Origin: Melieria omissa | Taxonomy: Eukaryota > Arthropoda > Insecta > Diptera > Ulidiidae | NCBI GenBank assembly: GCA_963971225.1 | Contig: OZ020267.1 | Coordinates: 1,736,001-1,800,000, forward strand | Reading direction: 5' to 3' | Length of the DNA stretch: 64,000 bases | Part shown: positions 46,701 through 58,074 of the stretch, in pieces | Position numbering within the stretch: position 1 is the stretch's first letter | Layout of the letters: each line of letters starts with the position of its first letter | Position numbers and translations under genes: made by a program | Notes under the pieces: generated by a model | What the model was told of the DNA's origin: nothing | What the model saw: only the letters and a program-made list of their open reading frames with translations | Databases searched by the model: none

Positions 46701-47215
46701 ATTTACAATTACAATTTATTGTTTGCTTGTTTTGGTGTCGCGGATTGGCGACTCGCCGCTGGCAGCGAGGCATGGCGCCTCTTTGTTGTTGGGTTCTTTA
46801 TTGACATGTTGAGTGCGCACTGTTGTTGCGGAGATGCGTTGCTGTCGAGCAAGGAATTTCTGCAGCAATGCGCCAACACAATTTGCATGACTCGCTGTGG
46901 AAATGGGCAAAAAGTCAGCAGGGAGATGTCAGCAGTAATGGGGGACACTGGTTTTGTTTTGGCTTTTCTAGGGTCAAATTCCATGTAAAAATGTTTGGTG
47001 AATTGAGTGCCAATGGAAAAGTATAAGTCTTGGCTACAACTGGGCCAAAGATTGCTGTGTTACATCTCGTCCGAATGTCCTTTTTACTTTGTTTTTGGTA
47101 AAATCTTTCAATTTTTAGATATTGAAACGTTTTGAAAATGTTGACTGACTATTAAATAATTAATTAATTAATTTTATTTAATTTCCTTTTATTTTATTTT
47201 AGTGGAATAAAATTT
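43780..47215. other. Intronic sequence without recognised genes
   Basis: A GC-richer part at 43900-44340 has open frames on both strands and all are anonymous. Another GC-rich patch lies at 46540-46660. An inverted repeat GATTAG-TGCAG-CTAATC near 46084 carries paired TAAT homeodomain-type cores. The 151- and 146-codon frames at 46349-46988 overlap each other and the antisense strand and resemble nothing. Confidence 0.45.
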
Positions 47216-47218
47216 AAT

Positions 47219-47845
47219 TTATTTTATTTTATTTTATTTTATTTTATTTTATTTTATTTTATTTTATTTTATTTTATTTTACTTTATTTTATTTTATTTT
47301 ATTTTTTTATTTTTTTATTTTATTTCCCACGGCCTCTCTCCCCCCCACATACCGCGCGAGGTGGGGTCCATTAAAACTTATTTTATTTTATTTTATTTTA
47401 TTTTATTTTATTTTATTTTATTTTATTTTATTTTATTTTATTTTATTTTATTTTATTTTATTTTATTTTATTTTATTTTATTTTATTTTATTTTATTTTA
47501 TTTTATTTTATTTTATTTTATTTTATTTTATTTTATTTTATTTTATTTTATTTTATTTTATTTTATTTTATTTTATTTTATTTTATTTTATTTTATTTTA
47601 TTTTATTTTATTTTATTTTATTTTATTTTATTTTATTTAATTTAATTTAATTTAATTTAATTTAATTTAATTTAATTTAATTTAATTTAATTTAATTTAA
47701 TTTAATTTAATTTAATTTAATTTAATTTAATTTAATTTAATTTAATTTATTTAATTAATTACATTTAATTGCATTCAATTACATTCAATTACATTGAATT
47801 AAATTAAATTCAATTAAATTTATAATTAAATTCAATTAAATTTTC
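47219..47845 (+). repeat. TTTTA array switching to TTTAA array
   Basis: TTTTA repeats fill 47219-47325, are broken by a 50-base GC-rich insert (CCCACGGCC..., with an eight-C run, to about 47375), then resume as pure TTTTA to 47636. From there the unit changes abruptly to TTTAA until about 47749. A degenerate tail of AATTACATTC- and AATTAAATTC-like units runs to about 47845. A spurious FYFIL-repeat frame results. Confidence 0.95.
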
Positions 47846-47880
47846 TTGGCTTCAAAATTACCTAAAATGGCATAAAAAAA

Positions 47881-48900
47881 ATGGCGTCTTGGCAGCGAAA
47901 GTGTTTTAGCGACAACACTGGCCACCTGTGCAGTAATCCTTCATTTACCACCAGGTGTCAGTCCGTTTCGTCTTCACTGGCGACAACATTGGCGAAAAGC
48001 CGAGAAGGAAAATTCACAAAAATGTTACGTCTTAAGAAAAAGCCACAACAACAACAACAAATTGGCAGACATGGAAAGCGTCGAGCTGAAAAAAGCAGCG
48101 TTCAAAACAAAACTGGCAGCGTTTTTAACGAAAATCGACAGTGTCTGCTGCTGGAGGCAATGCACCAGAGACAACAACCCACCGACCGACCAACCAGACA
48201 GCCTGACTGACAGCCGACTAATGCCGCAACCGCCAGCCGGCAGCCGGCCAGCGGGAGCATGTCCCAAGATTGACGGAAACGCACACCCACAAAAGCCGCC
48301 AGCAGCGTCAGCAGTGCGTAAAGCCGAAAGAATTATTCGATCTGTGGGCGGCGGCGCGTCAGTGGAGGTGTGTGCTGGAATGTCAGACATGAGAACGTCG
48401 ACGCGGCGGGCCGGCCAGCAGCTAGTAAGGAAACTGACTAATGCCAACACTTGCGGCAGTGTTGTGAATACGCAACAACAGCAACCAAAGCGGCAACACT
48501 CGCAGCACAGCCAAACCGAAGGACAGACTGGCAAAAACTCGACTACCGACCAGACATTGAGTGAAGCAAACAGCCTGTAAGATTTAATAAGCACCCGGCG
48601 ACGGCGACTGTTTGTTGTTGTTGTCTGTCTGTTTTGGTCTGGTAAGCACAGGATTTGGCGCTTTTTTTTTTGTCGGCACCGTTTTTTTCTTTCAATAAAT
48701 TGGACATTCCTCACGTTGAAAACGGCTGCCAGCTGCGCCTCATCAGTGCCAAATTCTAATGGATGACAGAAAGTGAACGAAACGACGATGCGGCGTCTTG
48801 GCGTGGAGCGTGAAGTGACATAACCGCGCCGACTACAACGGCCAGCTGCGGCCTCAAGTCCACACGAGAGCTGTGCTGTGCTGTGTTGTTGGACGGACAA
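47881..48900. other. Region open on both strands; coding status unresolved
   Basis: On + an ATG frame runs 47881-48210 (109 codons, glutamine- and lysine-rich), and a second ATG frame runs 48071-48580 (about 169 codons, starting MESVELKKAAFKTKL). On - a frame is open from 48900 to 48025 but has no early ATG. The + frame has an N-terminal basic/alanine helix-like start, then proline/serine/threonine-rich sequence with a QQQQPKRQ segment. No domain is recognised. The mutual openness suggests stop-poor composition rather than genes; a lineage-specific nested gene cannot be excluded. Confidence 0.15.
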
Positions 48901-48904
48901 CTAG

Positions 48905-51830
48905 GCGAAGTGAACGTTGACACTAAACATTGTTCAACATTTCGGCGACTATTTCCGATGTGGTGAATGGTTGTGGAGTTGCGGTTGACACTTTTGTGGT
49001 TTAGCTGCGAAATTTCGAATTGAATTTTCATGTTTTACTCGCAGTCGAAATTGACCACAAAACTCCACAGGGCCACTGCAGGACAGCTAATGGATAGGTG
49101 ACTTCATTTGTGGACCCGAAAATCCGCACACGTGCATCAGATTTGCGGCTGTCAGGGCAGCGCTTCGTGAGTTAATGCGTGACACGTGATTGTGAAAAAA
49201 GTTTATTGTCTGATTGACACCAAAATTCAAAAAATTTAAACAAATAATTTCCTAAAAACCAAACGTTGATCACATTTGTGCTGCACATCGGCCAACGCAA
49301 CGCACGCAGCAATGATTAATTGGTTCACTTTTTGCCGTTTGCAACTTTTTGTTGTTGCTTATAGTTTTGTCTTGTTTCAGCTGCATTTGATGGTTTAAAT
49401 AAAAAATTATGTTTCCTTTGCCAGCGAACTACTCGCGAAAAAAGTGCTAAATTACATTTAATTTGTTGTTGGGTAATTGTTTGTGTGTCAATATTTGCCA
49501 ACTGTGGGCTGGCGTGCAAAACAAATCGAGTTAATTGCTTTCTGACGTAAATAGCATTTTTTCATTATTTTGTTCACTTTGGCGTTTAATATTTTTACGT
49601 TAGCTGAACACTTAAGGTGTTACACAGTCTTGAATTGTTTGTTTTTTAATATTTTTTGTATACATATGTGGTTACTTTTTGTATTTGTGAGACTTATTAA
49701 AAATTAATTGCATTTAAGAAAATGTTGCGTTATAGATTATTTTCTATTAATTTTTAGAGAAGTTGCATGAAAGCGGAAGGGAACACAATTCATCTTCTTT
49801 GCTTTGCATTCTCTAAGAGAAAGATAGCTCACTTGGATAACTATTTCTTCTACAATCTGAAGGATCTCTTATCTAACTACTCACAGTCGACTTAACTTTG
49901 TTTGAAGGTCAGAATCGTTGTATGAGTAATAAGATCTGAGTTCATTCAGATATCTCAGTGAGTCTCTATGGTCTAAATTAGGTTTCCACGGAGCAGTCAC
50001 AAAGTTGTGACAAAAAAAGTGACCCAAGTCTTGTATTGTCTCGGATGTGGACAGTTATGAAGTAAAACTAGAACTTAGAAGGTATTTCTCTCCGAGACTA
50101 CGTTTTCAGATGCTGTCTGCACCATTACTCAATCAATTGTCACATTTGTACATCAAATCAATTCAAATATGAGATCCCAGCATACCGGCGCAATAATCTT
50201 AAGTCGAAGTTCTTCTACTTTAGTGAGAAGATTTAGTGAGAATTTATTGAGAAAAAGAAGAAAAAAGTGCTTGAAACAAACATTTTGTACATCAGTCTCA
50301 AAGTTCCAACTAGTTGGTCAGTATAACCAAAGCTGATTTCGACCGTTAAGAATCCGAACACCCAAGGACAGAAATTCATCACTATCTATAAAGATTTCCG
50401 TCTCGTGCAATTAGTCAGTCTCCGAAATTGCAATTACTCAGTGTCGACAAAATTTCGAAATTCCGCGGGCTATGGGCCAAATTTCGTTTTTTATTATCGA
50501 TCCACTGCGACGAAATTCCGCATCAAAAAACAGCCGAATTCAATTCTTCTAATCGCTAACAAATTGCCGCACATTTTTTCCAACGGTTTGCCCAATTTTC
50601 AACAAACTGCGAAGGCAACGACAACAGCCGCGCCGCCAACAAGCAATTTTTCACGCTGCGATTTTATCACATTACGCCGGAAATAATACGAGAAACACAA
50701 CAAGCATCAGCGACAACAACAACTTAGCAGTAGCAGCAGCAACAACAACAACAAGAATCATGTTGATGAGGAACGCGCGCATACAACACGCCAGCGCTGG
50801 GCGACTGGCGGCTGCTGTTGCTGTTGCTGCTCCGGCTCCGACCATAAAGTGGGTCAAGTCAATTGCGCTTGATCTTCCACCAATTCGCTTGTTATTGCTT
50901 GTTGTTGTTTTTGTTGTTGTTTGTGCATTAGAGTATCGGTGTCTGTGCGCTTAATTTCCCATTCTCATTCATGGCGACGACTGAGCGAGTCGTCTACTTT
51001 CATCTGCCGATTGTTCTCGCTCGCAATTTGTGTGCGTTCTGCGGCGGCGGGGGAAGCTGCCACACCGCCTCTTGCATTAGATTTGATATTTGTTGCAACA
51101 ATAAAGTAATAAATAAAATTCATTATGCGCTGCGCTTTTATCGGCCTAACGGGTGCACCAGCGAATCGACGTACGGACGCACGGACAGACGGACGCGCAT
51201 AAAGTGTGGCAGCGAATTTCCGTTGCGGCGAAAATCTGCAATAGTTTTCGCATTTAACTTATTGCTGCTGTTGTTGTTGTTGTGCGTGAATTGCCGCAGT
51301 GGCCAGCTTGGACGCTCTCGAAATTACTTACGATTTATTATAGTTTGTAGTTTATAATAATTTTTATTATTTATTATTTGTGAGTTTTTTCTGTGCTGCA
51401 ATTGAGGGCAGCTGCGCTCGGCTGAGGTCAGGCGACGACTGTATTCGTTGCGTGGGAATTTAGCTAATTTTTAATGGAAGCGCTCGACAGCAGAAGCTGT
51501 TGTGACTACAATCTCAATGACTGTAATCTCGATGAATTATGAATTGAAGCTATTAAACTGTGCCTCAGAGAGTCGGCTGAGTGTCTGAAGTTTTCCTATG
51601 CGAAAGTTAGCTTCTTGTGCTGTGGGAAATGAGAGCGTCTTGTCATGAGTGAGCATTTTCTGTGCTTGTGGTGTTTGGGAGATCTGCGCTGAAACTTAGT
51701 AATGAAGTAGAAGCAGGTGTCAGTATTATTCACTGATAATAAAAACTTTTTCAACTTTCCGACTGAGTTTAAAGCGATGAGAAGCAGAGTGCAACACAGA
51801 TTTTCCAACATCCTATTATGAACGCTTAAA
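48905..51830. other. Intronic sequence without recognised genes
   Basis: CAA/GCA triplets occur at 50690-50760 and GTT at 50900-50920. A degenerate CGGA run lies at 51172-51196 (CGGACGCACGGACAGACGGA). Open frames (for example 50971-51357) have no family resemblance. Confidence 0.5.
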
Positions 51831-51839
51831 TTGTATAAT

Positions 51840-52725
51840 AGTTTTCTTAATTTCTCAAATGCCTTCGGTATAGAAGAACCTTAGATGATGAACCTTCAAT
51901 CCTCCCCTAGAAGAAGGACCTTTCTCTATACGAGGATTAATATTAAACGAGGATCCTCAGCCATTTTCCTAGGAAGAAGAACTTCTTAGAGGAAAGACTC
52001 TTTCTTCTTCCTTCCTTAAAGGAAGAGCTTCCCTCAGAAGAACCTTCTTTCCTTCGAGGAAGAACATTCCATATATCGTTAGAGGAAGAATCTTCCATCT
52101 TTCCTTGATGAGCTAACATTTCTTCTCAGACGAAAATACTTTCTTGCTTCTTTCATTCCTTCTTTTCTAAGCGGAAGAACCATTATTTTCTCCTTAACCC
52201 TTTCGAAATGGAGCTAAATTTGGAAAACCAGAATACTCTTGGTTGAAATGTTCCCATGTTATGAAAGTTGGGGCTAGAAAGTTATGTTTCATACTCACAA
52301 ATTCTGAAATTATTCTTTTATCCGGAGACATATAGTGCGAATATTTTGCGTGGGATATACGATTTGAATAATTGTCTTATCTTATCTTATCTTATCTTAT
52401 CTTATCTTATCTTATCTTATCTTATCTTATCTTATCTTATCTTATCTTATCTTATCTTATCTTATCTTATCTTATCTTATCTTATCTTATCTTATCTTAT
52501 CTTATCTTATCTTATCTTATCTTATCTTATCTTATCTTATCATCTTTTATCTTTCCGTAGAAGAAGAACCATTCTCTCTTCCTCAGAGGTAAATTTTCCA
52601 TATTGTCTTAAAGAAAGAACTTTTCTCCTTGCTTTCCTCAGAGAAAGAATCTTCCTCCTTCCTTAAAACCGTTCTGTACTTTCTTAAAGAAAGAACCTTA
52701 CTTACCTGTCTTTCTTAGAGTAAGA
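51840..52725 (+). repeat. Degenerate GGAAGAA/TTCCTT minisatellite
   Basis: Phrases of the form GAGGAAGAAC-CTTCC-TTTCCTT recur many times (for example near 51969, 51990, 52020, 52050, 52080, 52557, 52612, 52642 and 52684), about 30-50 bases apart with strong drift. The block is interrupted at about 52195-52375 by unrelated sequence beginning TTAACCCTTTCGA, which matches the first bases of the piggyBac-like termini at 43252, and by the CTTAT array. Confidence 0.65.
52375..52541 (+). repeat. CTTAT pentanucleotide microsatellite
   Basis: An almost pure CTTAT array of about 33 units. It produces a spurious LSYLI-repeat frame in several registers. Confidence 0.97.
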
Positions 52726-52729
52726 ACGC

Positions 52730-55200
52730 GTTTGCATATTTCGTTATACTTAACCATAAAGAATGAAAATCTCAGCACTTCTTTCTCCGATGTAGCGAAA
52801 ATCTGTCCTTTTGTTCGTCGGAATTGCAATTTTTCTTTCGCCGTTTTCTTACTGTCCTCGGCACTTCGTTTATTCACACATTTTCATGACAATATTTCAG
52901 CATTTCTGCCGATGTCACTGACAGCGGCGCAGCGTCTTTCACTGCGCTGTGATCTTTTGTTCGGCAATTAAAATGCGTGGCAATGTCAACGCGTCGCTGC
53001 GTTCCCTGCCGTCACAGTGTCGAGATTATCAGCAGCAACCAGCAACAGTGACACCAACAACAGCGGCGCTGTCATCGTCGTCAGCCAATTGTCGCCGTTA
53101 ATTTATGAGAAACATGCCGAGCGGTGGGTGGGCGCCTTGCAGCAACTCGCCGTTGGTCGTTTTAATTGTTGATTTAGTTGTGCGACGCCTGCGAGATTTG
53201 ATCGACTGCCTGGGTGGCATGCCACATGCTCGCTGCCACGTCAACTGTCATTCCTTCTATTGGCAAATATTTGCCGCTCGATTGCGCAGCGCAAGTTGAA
53301 GGTCGGTTGGCACGTTGCGCGTTTCGCTGACGACGACGGATGGCGCCGTCAGGGGACTTGTTTTACTGCGCTTTTATGGTTTTCATTGCGATTTCGCTTT
53401 CAAGTGACTGCAGTGGGCAGAGCGGCGGCCGCAAGGGTGAGCAGGCGTTTACTTATTTTCATGGTGACAGTGGCGACAGTGCTCGGGCAGAACTTTCTCG
53501 CTTTGCTTCTGCGACGCGGGCGGGCCGACACGACACAATGCCGACAAGTCCGTATGTCATAAGTCGCGGCACTGCGGTTGGCGGAAAACTTGGCAAGCGT
53601 CGCACAACCTTGAACGATTTCTGCATGTCGTGTGTTTTCTTCAGCGCCGAACACGAAGCCGGCGTGAGTGCGGCACTCAATTGTCAGAAGTGCCCGAAGC
53701 CATTGTTCGATGTCTTTTCGTATAGTCAACACTTTTCAGCCTTCAGCCAGTCGGTGCGCGCTTAAATTTCACGCACGGAATTCTTGCAACAACTTAATTT
53801 AGCATAACCTCAAAATGTTCCAAGTGATTGCGGCGTGACGCGGCTGTCAGGCGTCGCGCATTTGGTGCTCCCCATTCAGTCAAATTGCATTTGTCTAATA
53901 AATTTCGCTGCCATCACACCGAAATGTACCCAAAGTGGCGTGAAACCGCTACAACATCAACAACAACCTGCGGCGAAAGTGTATAAAAATGATGCAATTA
54001 TGAATTCTGCTGGTGACATTTATTGAGTAAACACGTAAATAAAAATGCCATTTGTCACAGATCTGTTGGCCAAATATTGCACGGCTGCATCGCTGCGGCA
54101 GAATGCAAAAATATGAATTACAACAAAAAAAAGAAAAAAAATATGAAATTGTTTTCGAATTTCTGGCGGTTGTGACAGCTGCGGTGGTTGTTGGTGTGTG
54201 GGTGTTGCTGTGTGGTTTGCTGCCAAACTTTTCGACATTTTTCTGCCATAATTTGTGGTAACAATTTTTACACGTTCAGCAAACAATTGGCACAAGTCTG
54301 TCGCCCAAGCGGTCACAAAAATGTCGGAATGTTGCTGTTAGCACTGATTTATCTGCAATATTCATTTCATGTACGAATTTGCATTTGTTTGAAAAATTGC
54401 TATAGTTTCGAGAATTGTTGGACAGCTGCTATTCGTACACAACTGGCTCGGGAACTCTTTGGGGACAAAGATTTCATTCATTTGTGCCACTTTTAGTCTT
54501 AGATCAGTTTGAAAGAGTTTTATGGGACATGAAATCGTAGACAACAGGCGATCTAAGAAGCTCAGAAATCTGTTGAACCAACGCTGAAAGAGAGAAAAAG
54601 AGGGGCGGACAAGTTTAGTACTCATTTAGTTCTTTCAAAACGCATTCACTACGGGAATCACTTCAGCTGACAATAAGAGCCGAACTCGGTGCCAAGGTTA
54701 CTTACGCTTACAATCAGCCGAACCTAAAAACTTTACGAGATCTCTAAGAGATCTCCCTTAGGGAAATATCATGTAACTTGAGAGTCACATGAGATTTCAG
54801 GTCACGTAGGCAATGAACATAAGTAGAACATAGGCCCAAACATTTTTGAAGTCTACCTGCATGAAGATGCTTTCTGCTAAGCACAAAAAGATTGCCGAAT
54901 CTAGACAGAGAAGTCTCAAAGCTTTCAAAAAAGAGAGTAATTGCGTTCTCATAGTTTTTTTTCCTGGGCTGAACCGACGCAAGTGTTGGCTTCTTCAATT
55001 GAAAATCTCCTTTACGGATATCTACAGATTCGACTATCAAGAATCATAAATTTCATTTCACAACAGCACCAAGACCAGTCTTGCACCCAAATCGACTTGG
55101 AACATCGAACCATAGAATAGAAATAGAAGCTTCTCGCGGTAATTCAGATTCAAGCGACAAATTGGAAGCATTTCATGGGTCCATAGAAAATGATTTTTTG
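52730..55200. other. Intronic sequence without recognised genes
   Basis: A GC-richer part (53100-53560) has overlapping frames on both strands with no domain. A 19-base near-palindrome, GAGATCTCTAAGAGATCTC, lies at 54737-54755. An F-M-G reading at about 54520 was checked as a possible next kinase exon and does not continue as TESK. Confidence 0.5.
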
Positions 55201-55209
55201 AAATGTTGC

Positions 55210-55275
55210 TGCAGTCTGGCCTCGAACCAACGAACTTCTGACTTGTCTTAAAGCGCTCGAACCATTGAGCAACAC
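55210..55275 (-). repeat. tRNA-like (SINE head or tRNA pseudogene)
   Basis: On the minus strand an A-box region with a perfect 4-bp D stem (GCTC-AATGGTTC-GAGC, 55270-55255) is followed at tRNA spacing by a B box, GGTTCGAGGCC (55228-55218). The T stem pairs at three or four of five positions. The anticodon and acceptor stems do not form properly, so a working tRNA is unlikely. Confidence 0.5.
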
Positions 55276-55329
55276 ATTCGATTCGCCAGGCTTTGAAATA
55301 AATTGCTCCTGTCGATGTGTTTAATGGAA

Positions 55330-56510
55330 CCAATCGAAGTGCTTTAATTGAATTAAATTAGCAAATTTAATGTCACGGCCACTGCGGCTAAACTGTTTCG
55401 ACCACGCGGACATCGAGCAGTGCCGCCTTAATGCGCCTAACTGTTGCCGCATGCCGCCAAGTGGCTGCAACGCGCAAACAAGTTGCCGCCACTGCTGTGG
55501 TTGCGGTGCGATCGACGATCGTAAACAAAAAAGGCCGCAGACAGCCGTGCAGAATTTTCAAGTTGTTGTTGCCGCTTCTGCCGCCGCACCAAATACATTG
55601 CGATCGATGCAATTAAGCGCACCAAAGATTGTGCTGAGGTGTTCTTCTTTCATACCGGAAAAATGCCTGTTAATTACCGCCGGCTGTCAGCGGCCAGTTG
55701 CCAGTTGCCAAACATGCTGGCGTTGTTGTTGGCAGCGGCGTGCGCCACTTGTCGCATGGATCAATTTTATCGGCGGATCATGCATTTTATTAGAAGAAGA
55801 AAGCCAGCAAAAACGAGTGGCCAATTGAAAGTATTGGAGTTTACAGTTAGACTGCGCTTTTTTGTTTAGTTTTCTTTAAGTCGCCATCGATAGTTGCGGC
55901 TAACTATCGCAGAAGTTGCGCGCATGCGTGCGGATCGATGTGTTCGGCCGATCTTGTTGCGTGCCGCTCGAGTGAGAGGAGATTGTACTGCTTTATTTTT
56001 ATGAACGTTTTGTCGCTGCAATTGTCGTCGGTTGTCTAATTTTCAGCCGCCCGGACCGGCTGTCTGGCTGCAACCGGGTTGGCCGGCTGGCAGCTGGAAT
56101 CGCAATTGGCCACTGTGGCACGCAGCGTTTATGCCAAAACTTGCCATTTAGTTGCGAATCATTTCACCTGCTCTCGGCGCCAAATTTGGGTTAATTTGTG
56201 GTTGATAAATGCAAGTGAAATTTTTTCGGACAGTAATGGACCAACAAAACTCGCTATTAGGAAATGTGGAGCATTTTTGTGACGTGAAATGTTGATGAAA
56301 TCAAAGAAGGCTCAAATACGAAAGTGAATATTTTGGAGTTTTTTTAGTTTTAAACTCTTTTCAGAATGTTCCACAAGGTTATTGAAAACATTTCTTACAT
56401 AATTTCTTTCTTCTTTTTTCTTAAAACTTTTTCCCAAAGTTTTCTGCAAACAATTTTTAGACTTTTTAAATTTTTCATAATGTTTTGAACTAATTTATTT
56501 TTTTAATTTT
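55330..56510. other. Intronic sequence without recognised genes
   Basis: The 55370-55620 part is GC-rich, with frames on both strands. An ATCGATAG (DRE-like) motif lies near 55886, next to an inverted ACTATCG near 55903. No coding sequence is supported. Confidence 0.45.
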
Positions 56511-56515
56511 TATAT

Positions 56516-57120
56516 AGGGTGTTTTTTTTAGAGGTATAGAACTTCGAATTGAAATAAAACACAAAAAAATCATTTTAATGTCCATCAATTTGGCTTTATT
56601 GGAAGGATAATTTTATGCCATTAATGTTTAAATATGATTTCGGGCATGTGGCCGCCGCGGCTGGCTCGAATAAAGCCAATTCTACAGGTCCAATTTTCAA
56701 CCACTTGGACAAAGCTCCAATTGCTGTGCACGGTGGCGAATCGATTCATTCGGGTCCTCTTCAACATTTTGCTCTACAGCGGCAATTGTTTCTTCGGTGC
56801 GCACTGTTCGACGTCTCTGCGGATGCGTATTATCACATAGAGTAAACGTAGTGCGAAAACGACCCATGGTTAACCGAATTAATTGCTCTGATGGACGATT
56901 ATGTCGACCAAAATGGACGGAGCTTGCGGTAAACTTCGCGAACTGAACCATTATTTTCGAAATAAATTTGCACGATTTGCAAGCGTTGTTCTTTTGTCAA
57001 CCTGTTCATGATGAAATGGCAAACCAAACTGAACATAAATGACATTAGATTTGCCAGATTTGACCACAAAATGCCAGTTTTATCTCTATTCGAAAAACAA
57101 ACCTCTAAAAAAAACACCCT
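56516..57120 (-). mobile_element. Internally deleted Tc1/mariner-type element
   Basis: Perfect 20-bp terminal inverted repeats, AGGGTGTTTTTTTTAGAGGT, sit at 56516-56535 and, inverted, at 57101-57120. They are flanked by TATAT and ATATA, consistent with TA target duplication. The minus strand carries the start of a transposase and its last residues, but the catalytic centre is missing. At 605 bp it is about half the length of a full element. The perfect ends suggest that it moved not long ago, probably with a transposase from another copy. Confidence 0.9.
56610..57018 (-). pseudogene. Broken mariner-type transposase: N-terminal HTH plus C-terminal tail
   Basis: The reading begins at an ATG near 57009 with MNRLTKEQRLQIVQIYFENN and continues through a helix-turn-helix typical of insect mariner/IS630 relatives. 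A one-base frameshift follows RKLRPFW (about 56915). The other frame then continues with GRHNRPSEQLIRL, RTVRTEETIAAVEQ and EEDPNESIRHRAQQL. After about 56700 the frame jumps to the conserved C-terminal RGGHMPEIIFKH and a stop near 56620. The DDE/D catalytic domain is deleted. Confidence 0.85.
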
Positions 57121-57124
57121 ATAT

Positions 57125-58070
57125 ATTCAAAAATTTAAATTTGTTAAAATGTTTACTAATTTTGGTTTTTGTAAATTTCGATATTCTATGAGTTTTTATA
57201 ATTTTGTACTAATTGTTGTTTGTTTTTTACTTTTTTTTTATAAATTTCGATATCCCAAAAGTTTTTACTAAAATGCTTATATTTTTTAATATTTAGATAG
57301 ATTTTGTAGATTTAGATTTTGTATATGAGAAATTTCAAAATTTTTGTAAAATTGGTTACTTACCATTATTTCTTTTAAATATATTTTTTTCATTTTTGTA
57401 TAATCTGATTTTCAAATTTTTTTTAAAACGATAACTATTTGTTTCTATACATTTCGAGACTCCATTAGTATTTATTAATTTTTCCCAAATAACTTATTTT
57501 TAATAATTTGTTCTAATATTTGTGTAATCGAAATCTCATATTTTTGTAAAATTGTTTATTTACCATTCTTTTTTAAAATAACTTTTTCCCATATTTGTAT
57601 AAAACAAATTTCAAACTTTTGTTAAAACGTTTCTCCTTTTTTTTATAAATTTCGGAATTCCATAATTTTTTTATAAATTTTTATTGTTTTTATTTTTTAA
57701 ATTTTTGTTCTAATTTTTGTATGGTCAAAACTTTACATTTTTGTTAAATTATTTACTATTTTTTCATAAAGTTGGATATTTCATAATTTTGTGTTTTATT
57801 TTTACTAAACTGTTTAACAAATTCCATATTTTTAACAAATTAATGTCGTAATTTCATGATTTTTTGTATAAATGTTCTTTAAATAGTTTATTTTGTAATA
57901 ATTTGTTCTAATTTTTGTATAATCGAAACCTAATATTTTTGGTAAATTGTTTACTTTTTTATAAGTTGGATATTTCATAATTTTTTTATTTTTACTAAAT
58001 TGTTTATCAAATTCAAATCAAATCATCAATTCATATCAAATAAATATTAAAAAATTAATAAAATTTGTGA
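57125..58070 (+). repeat. AT-rich degenerate tandem array, unit about 190 bp
   Basis: Versions of TTTGTTCTAATTTTTGTATAATCGAAA...TTTTTGTAAAATTGTTTAC recur near 57320, 57508, 57703 and 57901. Between them are shorter recurring phrases AAATTTCG(A)TATTC and TGGATATTTCATAATTTT. The mariner element is inserted at or near its left edge. No coding content. Confidence 0.65.
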
Positions 58071-58074
58071 CAAC

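Noticed and set aside
47361..47645. 94-codon aromatic/leucine-rich frame
   Set aside because: It is the TTTTA array read as repeated FYFIL; not a membrane protein.
48025..48900. 291-codon minus-strand frame as a gene
   Set aside because: Its first codon is TTG, with no early ATG, and it mirrors + strand frames; treated as stop-poor sequence pending transcripts.
52581..52594. CTCAGAG|GTAAAT as a second ratchet site
   Set aside because: The upstream CAG would be used first, so acceptor and donor are not fused, and it lies in a repetitive minisatellite.
52268..52666. 132-codon frame and its shifted partner
   Set aside because: It is the CTTAT array (LSYLI repeats) with random flanks.
54515..54590. 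F-M-G reading considered as the next TESK exon
   Set aside because: It continues HEIVDNRR instead of the conserved VCV..G.L.AL, and no acceptor precedes it in the required phase.
55170..55195. TTTCATGGGTCC considered as the next TESK exon
   Set aside because: It runs into a stop after FMGP and lacks an acceptor.
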